A stretch of DNA of 64,000 bases from Streptomyces sp. NBC_01471 (GTDB lineage Bacteria; Actinomycetota; Actinomycetes; Streptomycetales; Streptomycetaceae): contig NZ_CP109450.1 of the NCBI RefSeq assembly GCF_041438865.1, positions 7,061,501-7,125,500 on the forward strand, read 5' to 3'. Shown in pieces: positions 59,692-64,000 of this stretch. The notes beneath the pieces are model-generated. The model searched no databases. It was not told the DNA's origin and worked only from the letters and a program-made list of their open reading frames with translations. The stretch's first letter is position 1, and every line of letters starts with the position of its first letter. A program made the position numbers and the translations under genes.

Positions 59692-60807
59692 TCATACGCG
59701 CGTCGCGCGGAGTTCGGTAACCGGGCCCGCTGCCGCGCGGGGGATACCCCACCGTTCATGCGCCCAGCGAGCGGCGAGTTCGGCCTGCTGGTAGCCGCTC
59801 TCGCCCCAGCCCAGGAGCGCGGCCGCCTGGTCAGGGGTGGCAAGCAACCGAGCGAAGACGCGGCCGGTGGCCGGATCCACCCCGGCCGGCCCGACACCTG
59901 TGACGGGGGCCGCCAGGCGGAGGCGTGCGCACGGCCCGATGCCCCCGTAGACCTCCCCCGTCGCGTCATGGACCCAGCCGAGCCGGACGATGTCGTGGCC
60001 GATCGTTACCTGAGCCTCTTCGATCGCCTCGCGCCGCAGCGTCTCCTCGGGCGAGGCGTCCGTGGTCTCGACCGTTCCTCCCGGCAGCGCGGGGAGCCGG
60101 TTGCCGGGGTCCACGACGAGGATCACGCGGCCGTCCGGTACGAACAGCCACCCCCACGACTGCATCACCGGTAACCCCTCCGGCACCGGTTCCGCATGCC
60201 AGGGCCACGTGCGACCGGCCCGGGGCCGGACATACACGTCGTGGCGGTCCAGCGGCGGGACCTCACCGACGTGCCGGCCGCTCTCCAAGTGCGCGGTCGT
60301 GCCGGACAGCCGGGCACGCAGCGCGGCGAGCATGATCTGGCCGTCGACCGGGATCATCCGTTCGCGGGCCTGCGTGGAGTCGACGAACTCGAATCCCAGC
60401 AACTCGTCGGCGGGCACGCGCAGCGCCGCCATCTCCTCCTCGGTGAGGGTGCCGCCGTCCAGGATGTACCGGGCCTCACCGGGCACGGTCATGCCGGATT
60501 CGATGTTCGGATGATCCGGGGGCAGCCAGTGCACGGCCAGAAGCCGACCCGGCGTCCGCTCCATACCGAGTTCCTCGCGGATCTCCCTCACCCACGCCTG
60601 CGCGGGGCTCTCCCCGGGCTCGGCGCCACCGCCGGGCAGCAGCCACTGCTCACGGTAGGTGGGCTTGACCAGCAGAACGCGGCCGAGCGGGTCGGTGAAC
60701 AGGGCCGCGACGCTCATCCAGACCGCGTTCCGGGAGCGGGCGTACTCAGCCTCCGGCATCTGCGGTTGCTCAGGGAGGGCGGGGGCGGTCTCGTGCTCCG
60801 TATTCAT
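59692..60807 (-). CDS. Tandem Nudix-domain protein
   Basis: The protein has 371 residues. The first Nudix box is complete (GGGAEPGESPAQAW, REIREELGM). A second Nudix domain starts near residue 215 (VMQSWGWLFVPDGRVILVV) with an eroded box (GGTVETTDASPEETLRRE, then AIEEAQV). It is paralogous in layout to the protein at 61529. One domain probably retains activity. Confidence 0.8.
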   Translation of the reverse strand: MNTEHETAPALPEQPQMPEAEYARSRNAVWMSVAALFTDPLGRVLLVKPTYREQWLLPGGGAEPGESPAQAWVREIREELGMERTPGRLLAVHWLPPDHPNIESGMTVPGEARYILDGGTLTEEEMAALRVPADELLGFEFVDSTQARERMIPVDGQIMLAALRARLSGTTAHLESGRHVGEVPPLDRHDVYVRPRAGRTWPWHAEPVPEGLPVMQSWGWLFVPDGRVILVVDPGNRLPALPGGTVETTDASPEETLRREAIEEAQVTIGHDIVRLGWVHDATGEVYGGIGPCARLRLAAPVTGVGPAGVDPATGRVFARLLATPDQAAALLGWGESGYQQAELAARWAHERWGIPRAAAGPVTELRATRV

Positions 60808-60967
60808 CAAGGATTCCTTGTCCGCGCGCGGGTCTGGGGGTTCGGGAGTGCCGGCCGGGCTGGGGCACTGCTGCAGTCGGCGATGCCCTCGTGCCGGGTG
60901 CGCGACGGAGGGCAGCCAGGTGACGGTCAACAGAGTTCGGTGGTCGGGCGGTTGAGCGGAGCAGGGG

Positions 60968-61489
60968 TCAGGGTGCGGCAGGTTGCGAGGCACACGGATC
61001 AGTGGCGAGTGTGATGTTCATCCACGGCACGGCTTCCTCGCGGAAGGAGTGCCCAACGGGATCGGTGCCGCTGCGGTCGTCGAGGCTGAAGCCGGTCACC
61101 ATGACCATGTCCGAGCCGTTGGCGACGGAGACGAGATGGGTCCCGCAGCGCGGACAGAAGCCCCGCTTGAGGGTGGGGTAGGTCGCGAACCAGGTGGGTT
61201 CACCGCCGGGACCGGTCCACTTCAGTCCGTCCTTGTGGAAGCCGACCCAGAGCACGGCGGGGCCGCCGGAGATGCGGGTTTCATGTTCGCAGGAACACAG
61301 GTGCGGGTCGTCCGGCGTGCCGAGCACCTCGTATGCGATGTCACCGCACTGGCAGTGTCCCGTGCGGCGCTCCGGTTCCAGTCCTGCCGCCGCGGCACCC
61401 GGAGCGGGCGCGGGCCGGACCGGATCAGCCGTAGGTGGCAGAGCGGGGTCATCAGAGGCGGGCGTTGTCATGCGGAGCGAGGGGTTCAT
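60968..61489 (-). CDS. GFA/CENP-V-family zinc protein
   Basis: The protein has 173 residues. Zinc-ligand cysteines follow the family order: GHCQCGDIAYEV, LCSCEHE and FCPRCGTHLVS. The N-terminal ~40 residues are Pro/Ala-rich and probably disordered. The family includes glutathione-dependent formaldehyde-activating enzymes, but most members have no assigned reaction. It sits between two tandem-Nudix genes. Confidence 0.8.
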   Translation of the reverse strand: MNPSLRMTTPASDDPALPPTADPVRPAPAPGAAAAGLEPERRTGHCQCGDIAYEVLGTPDDPHLCSCEHETRISGGPAVLWVGFHKDGLKWTGPGGEPTWFATYPTLKRGFCPRCGTHLVSVANGSDMVMVTGFSLDDRSGTDPVGHSFREEAVPWMNITLATDPCASQPAAP

Positions 61490-61528
61490 GGGTTCCTCGG
61501 GAAGGTGGGGGAGACGGAAGCGGACGGA

Positions 61529-62623
61529 CTACCAGGTGATGGGGTCGGTGAGTTCGGTGACGGGCTGGCGGGCGGCCCGGGGGAGACCGAGTTGTCGGCG
61601 GGCCTGGTGGACCGCGGCGAGTTGGTGTGCGGTCGCCGGCCCCCAGTCGAAGAGTTCGGCGGCTTGTTCGGGAGTGGCCAGGATGCGGGTGTAGGTGTGG
61701 CCGGTGGCCGGGTCGGGCTGGGCGGGACCGATTTCGGTGAGTGCGGCGGCGTAGCGCAGGTATCCGCGCTGGTTGGCGGGGTCGGTGACGTGTCCCAGGA
61801 GCAGCGGGTTGGTGATCCGGGCGGCTGCTTCTTCTTCGGTCTCGCGGCGGAGGGTGGCTACAGGGTCGTCGTGGTCCCGCTCCTCGGGTGTGCCGCCAGG
61901 CAGGATGGCGACTGCGGTGGCGGGTTCAAGGAGAACCAGGACGCGTCCGTCCGGCGCGAACAGCCAGCCCCACACCTGCGTGACGGTGAGGTCGTGCGGG
62001 GCCGGTCCGGGGTGCCAGGGGTAGCGGTAGGCCGGGCGGGCGGTCCGCAGAACGCCGAGGCGGTCCAGGACCCCGGGGGCGATGGGTTGGCCGTTCTCCA
62101 GGAGTGCCGTGCCGGCGGAGTTGATCCGGGCCCGCAGCGCGGACAGGGCGCGTCGAGCGTCGGCCGGGGAGAGCAGCTCGGGCAGCCGTGCGGGTTCGAC
62201 GAACTCGACCGCGGTGATCTCGCTGGGCGGTAGACGGATTTCGCCGATCCGGTCGTCGTCCCAGACTCCGCCGTCGAAGACATGGAGGAGCTCGCCGGGA
62301 AATCGCATGGCCGCTGGCGCGCTGGTGCTGCCGGCGGCGACCCAGTCGACGGCCAGGCCCTGGTTGGGGGCAGCAGTGATCCCGAGTTCCTCGCCCAGTT
62401 CACGGGCGGCGGCGTGAGCGGGGGACTCGCCCTTGTCCACGGCACCACCCGGCAGGAGACACGTGTCGAGATAGTCGACGTGCTGGACCAGGACCTGCCC
62501 AAGCCGGTTGGTGATCAGCACGGACGTCCCGACCCACAGGGCGGCCGAGGCGCGCAGAGCGCCGTACGCCTCGTAGGTCATGGCGGTGCCGGGCAGCTCG
62601 CCGGGAACGGATGTGGTCGTCAT
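61529..62623 (-). CDS. Tandem Nudix-domain protein (paralogue)
   Basis: The protein has 364 residues. First Nudix box: LLPGGAVDKGESPAHAA, RELGEELGI. The second domain (VTQVWGWLFAPDGRVLVLL) has LPGGTPEERDHDDPVATLRR and ETEEEAAARI. Between them lies a shared linker (YRYPWHPGPAPHDLTV; compare RTWPWHAEPVPEGLPV at 59692). The two proteins are clear paralogues. Confidence 0.8.
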   Translation of the reverse strand: MTTTSVPGELPGTAMTYEAYGALRASAALWVGTSVLITNRLGQVLVQHVDYLDTCLLPGGAVDKGESPAHAAARELGEELGITAAPNQGLAVDWVAAGSTSAPAAMRFPGELLHVFDGGVWDDDRIGEIRLPPSEITAVEFVEPARLPELLSPADARRALSALRARINSAGTALLENGQPIAPGVLDRLGVLRTARPAYRYPWHPGPAPHDLTVTQVWGWLFAPDGRVLVLLEPATAVAILPGGTPEERDHDDPVATLRRETEEEAAARITNPLLLGHVTDPANQRGYLRYAAALTEIGPAQPDPATGHTYTRILATPEQAAELFDWGPATAHQLAAVHQARRQLGLPRAARQPVTELTDPITW

Positions 62624-62683
62624 GACTCTCCAGGTCAGAAGGGGCTGGTCGAGCCCGGGGACGAGTGAGGCGGTTGGCCGCCG

Positions 62684-63490
62684 TCAGGCAGTGAGCCGAT
62701 GGGGAGCGCCGGGGAGTGGCCCGGTCGCGAGCCGGGTGAAGTACTCGGTCGCGATGATGCCGCGCCGAATCTCATCGGGCAGGCGGGCGAGGATGCCGGG
62801 CAGCGGCCGTTCGCGGGCAACCTCCCCTCGGTGCGCGAGTACCGCTGCCCACTTCTGCTCCAGCCACGGGGTGACGTCGACGGTGGTGGTGGCGTACGGG
62901 TCCGGCACCGCGAGCACGGCTTTGCCGACGGCCTCCAGAAGCGGCCCGAGCTTGCCGACACCGGACTCGGGGTGCGTGGCGCAGTACACGGCGCGCGGTT
63001 GCCAGGGCTCACCTGCCTCGGGGTGAAGGTGTGCGAGCCCCGCGTCCTGAACGGCGAGGAGAGCGGCCTGGTGGGTGCGGCGGTGGTCCGGGTGACCGGT
63101 CAGCTGGCCCAGGGCGTCGTGCGTGACCACGATGTCGGGGCGAAACGAGCGGATCTGCTGGACCAGGGCGGCGACCACCTCGTCGAGCGGTGCGTCGACG
63201 AGCCGGGGACGGCCGGGAGCCGCCCGCTCGTTGCGGGCATCGCCGTATCCGAGCATGCGAGGGGGACCCGCGCCGAGCGCCCGCAAGGCGTCGGCGAGTT
63301 CAGGAGCCCTCGGGCTGTCGGGCGCCCACGTCATGGTGACGACAGCGGTGCGCGCGTGCGCGGCGGCGTGCTGGGCGAGGACACCGCCGGCGAGGAGGCT
63401 CTCGTCGTCAGGATGGGCGAACACGCCGAGCAGGGACGGCCAGGCGGAGGACGCCGCCTTCTCGGGGGTCAGCTCGTCGGAGTCAGACAC
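62684..63490 (-). CDS. PIG-L/LmbE-family deacetylase
   Basis: The protein has 268 residues from a GTG with AGGGGGGA upstream, overlapping the upstream gene. Zinc motif GVFAHPDDESLLAGG and TGHPDHRRTHQAAL with the second His pair. Family members de-N-acetylate sugars, including mycothiol and antibiotic precursors. It is coupled to the PIMT-like gene to its right. Confidence 0.85.
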   Translation of the reverse strand: MSDSDELTPEKAASSAWPSLLGVFAHPDDESLLAGGVLAQHAAAHARTAVVTMTWAPDSPRAPELADALRALGAGPPRMLGYGDARNERAAPGRPRLVDAPLDEVVAALVQQIRSFRPDIVVTHDALGQLTGHPDHRRTHQAALLAVQDAGLAHLHPEAGEPWQPRAVYCATHPESGVGKLGPLLEAVGKAVLAVPDPYATTTVDVTPWLEQKWAAVLAHRGEVARERPLPGILARLPDEIRRGIIATEYFTRLATGPLPGAPHRLTA

Positions 63491-64000
63491 GCTGTCCCCC
63501 CTGCGGTTGAGAGGCTCAGTGCGTCGGCGGGGGTCCGCCCCGGCCACTGGAGGACAAGCCGTGCGCTGGGCTTCTCGAGCACGTCGCCGGGCGGCAGCTG
63601 GTCGTCGGGCGTTGCGGCCGGGTGGACGGTCATCGGCGGGTAGCCGCTCTCGCGCACCTCGCGGTCCCAGACACGCACGCACTCCGCGAAGCGCTCAGCC
63701 ACCTCTTCGGCTGCGGGGCCGTAGGCGTGGATGAAGAACTCCGTCATGCGGTCGGCCGGCTCCGGAGCATCCTTGACCTTCCGGTACGTCAAGTAGGCGA
63801 GCGAGCCATCCGCCAGGATCGCGGCCGCGTCCTGCTGCTCCACGAGCGTGGACCCTTCCGGCGCGGACAGGCGGCAGAACCCCGCCAGGGTGGTCGCGGC
63901 ATAGACCTGCAACGTCTCGAAGTTGAAGATCCCCTGTACGACGAGGCCCGTGGAGCGCTCGTGCCGGGGCCCGCGCAGAGCCTCGTCGAGGCCGGCGGTG
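63469..64000 (-). CDS. PIMT-like methyltransferase C-terminal domain, 5' end outside window
   Basis: The frame is open to the right edge (GLVVQGIFNFETLQVYAATT, then AAAILADGSLAYLTYRKV, FFIHAYGPAAEEVAERF, CVRVWDREVRESGYPPMT). This pattern matches the C-terminal extension of PIMT-like methyltransferases that serve RiPP systems, from memory; the SAM domain would lie to the right. It is a different subtype from the one at 7622. Confidence 0.55.
   Translation of the reverse strand, partial: TAGLDEALRGPRHERSTGLVVQGIFNFETLQVYAATTLAGFCRLSAPEGSTLVEQQDAAAILADGSLAYLTYRKVKDAPEPADRMTEFFIHAYGPAAEEVAERFAECVRVWDREVRESGYPPMTVHPAATPDDQLPPGDVLEKPSARLVLQWPGRTPADALSLSTAGGTACLTPTS

Noticed and set aside
58249..60174. 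641-codon + strand frame
   Set aside because: Spans the antisense of three minus-strand genes with recognisable 2H, EEP and Nudix motifs.
1..64000. CRISPR arrays, rRNA or tRNA genes
   Set aside because: No regularly spaced short repeats, rRNA segments or convincing cloverleaf sequences were seen.

Overview
This window looks like accessory DNA from a high-GC actinomycete, almost certainly Streptomyces or a close relative. GC is very high at third codon positions, GTG and TTG starts are common, many genes overlap as ATGA or GTGA, and family sets typical of that genus are present (XRE/DUF397 pairs, a DUF574 methyltransferase, Mrr-like membrane nucleases). I see no rRNA, tRNA or CRISPR. Degraded IS5-family copies, duplicated modules, frameshifted and truncated genes and a recombinase trio indicate a plastic chromosome arm, island or large plasmid.

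Layout. 1-1.2 kb: a partial Mrr-like membrane nuclease and a zinc-ribbon protein. 1.3-9.5 kb (locus A, + strand): an XRE regulator, then tightly coupled genes for three small proteins, an APH-like kinase, an LDH-like protein, an HPr-kinase-like protein, a radical SAM/SPASM protein with an altered cysteine motif, a PIMT-like methyltransferase and an unknown protein. 9.5-16.5 kb (- strand): lineage-restricted proteins, several sharing one domain, plus a GT4 glycosyltransferase. 17.1-31.3 kb (locus B, - strand): a long run of mostly overlapping genes (GNAT, FAD oxidoreductase, dual-specificity phosphatase, GT2, PLP decarboxylase fused to a novel domain, APH kinase, Nudix, PrnB-like dioxygenase, GHMP kinase, methyltransferase, unknown protein, HPr-kinase-like protein, second APH kinase, HAD phosphatase). 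This is the best candidate for an undescribed biosynthetic system.

31.4-37.3 kb: a divergent HATPase / XRE / DUF397 set, two Mrr-like membrane nucleases (one frameshifted), a rearrangement scar made of gene fragments, and an XRE-membrane protein pair with a palindromic operator. 37.4-41.6 kb: a membrane pseudokinase, a PP2C-like phosphatase, and a second copy of the module at 15.9-16.5 kb. 41.6-47.5 kb: IS5 remnants around small regulators, a sigma-like protein, a DUF574 methyltransferase and another XRE/DUF397 pair. 47.5-53.4 kb: an Nramp transporter, a Tat-exported ferritin-like protein, secreted and unknown proteins, a degraded HPr-kinase-like fragment and a nonsense-split gene. 53.5-58.6 kb: a three-gene recombinase element (integrase, XRE protein, eight-zinc-ribbon recombinase-like protein) flanked by two 2H phosphoesterase genes. 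58.6-64 kb (- strand): an EEP-family enzyme, two tandem-Nudix proteins, a GFA/CENP-V protein, a PIG-L deacetylase and a partial PIMT-like protein.

How they may work together (inference). Loci A and B each pair an APH-fold kinase with a diverged HPr-kinase-like protein, plus a methyltransferase and other tailoring enzymes, which suggests a shared phosphorylation logic in making or modifying a peptide or small metabolite. All functional calls are from reading the sequence; no database search was run.
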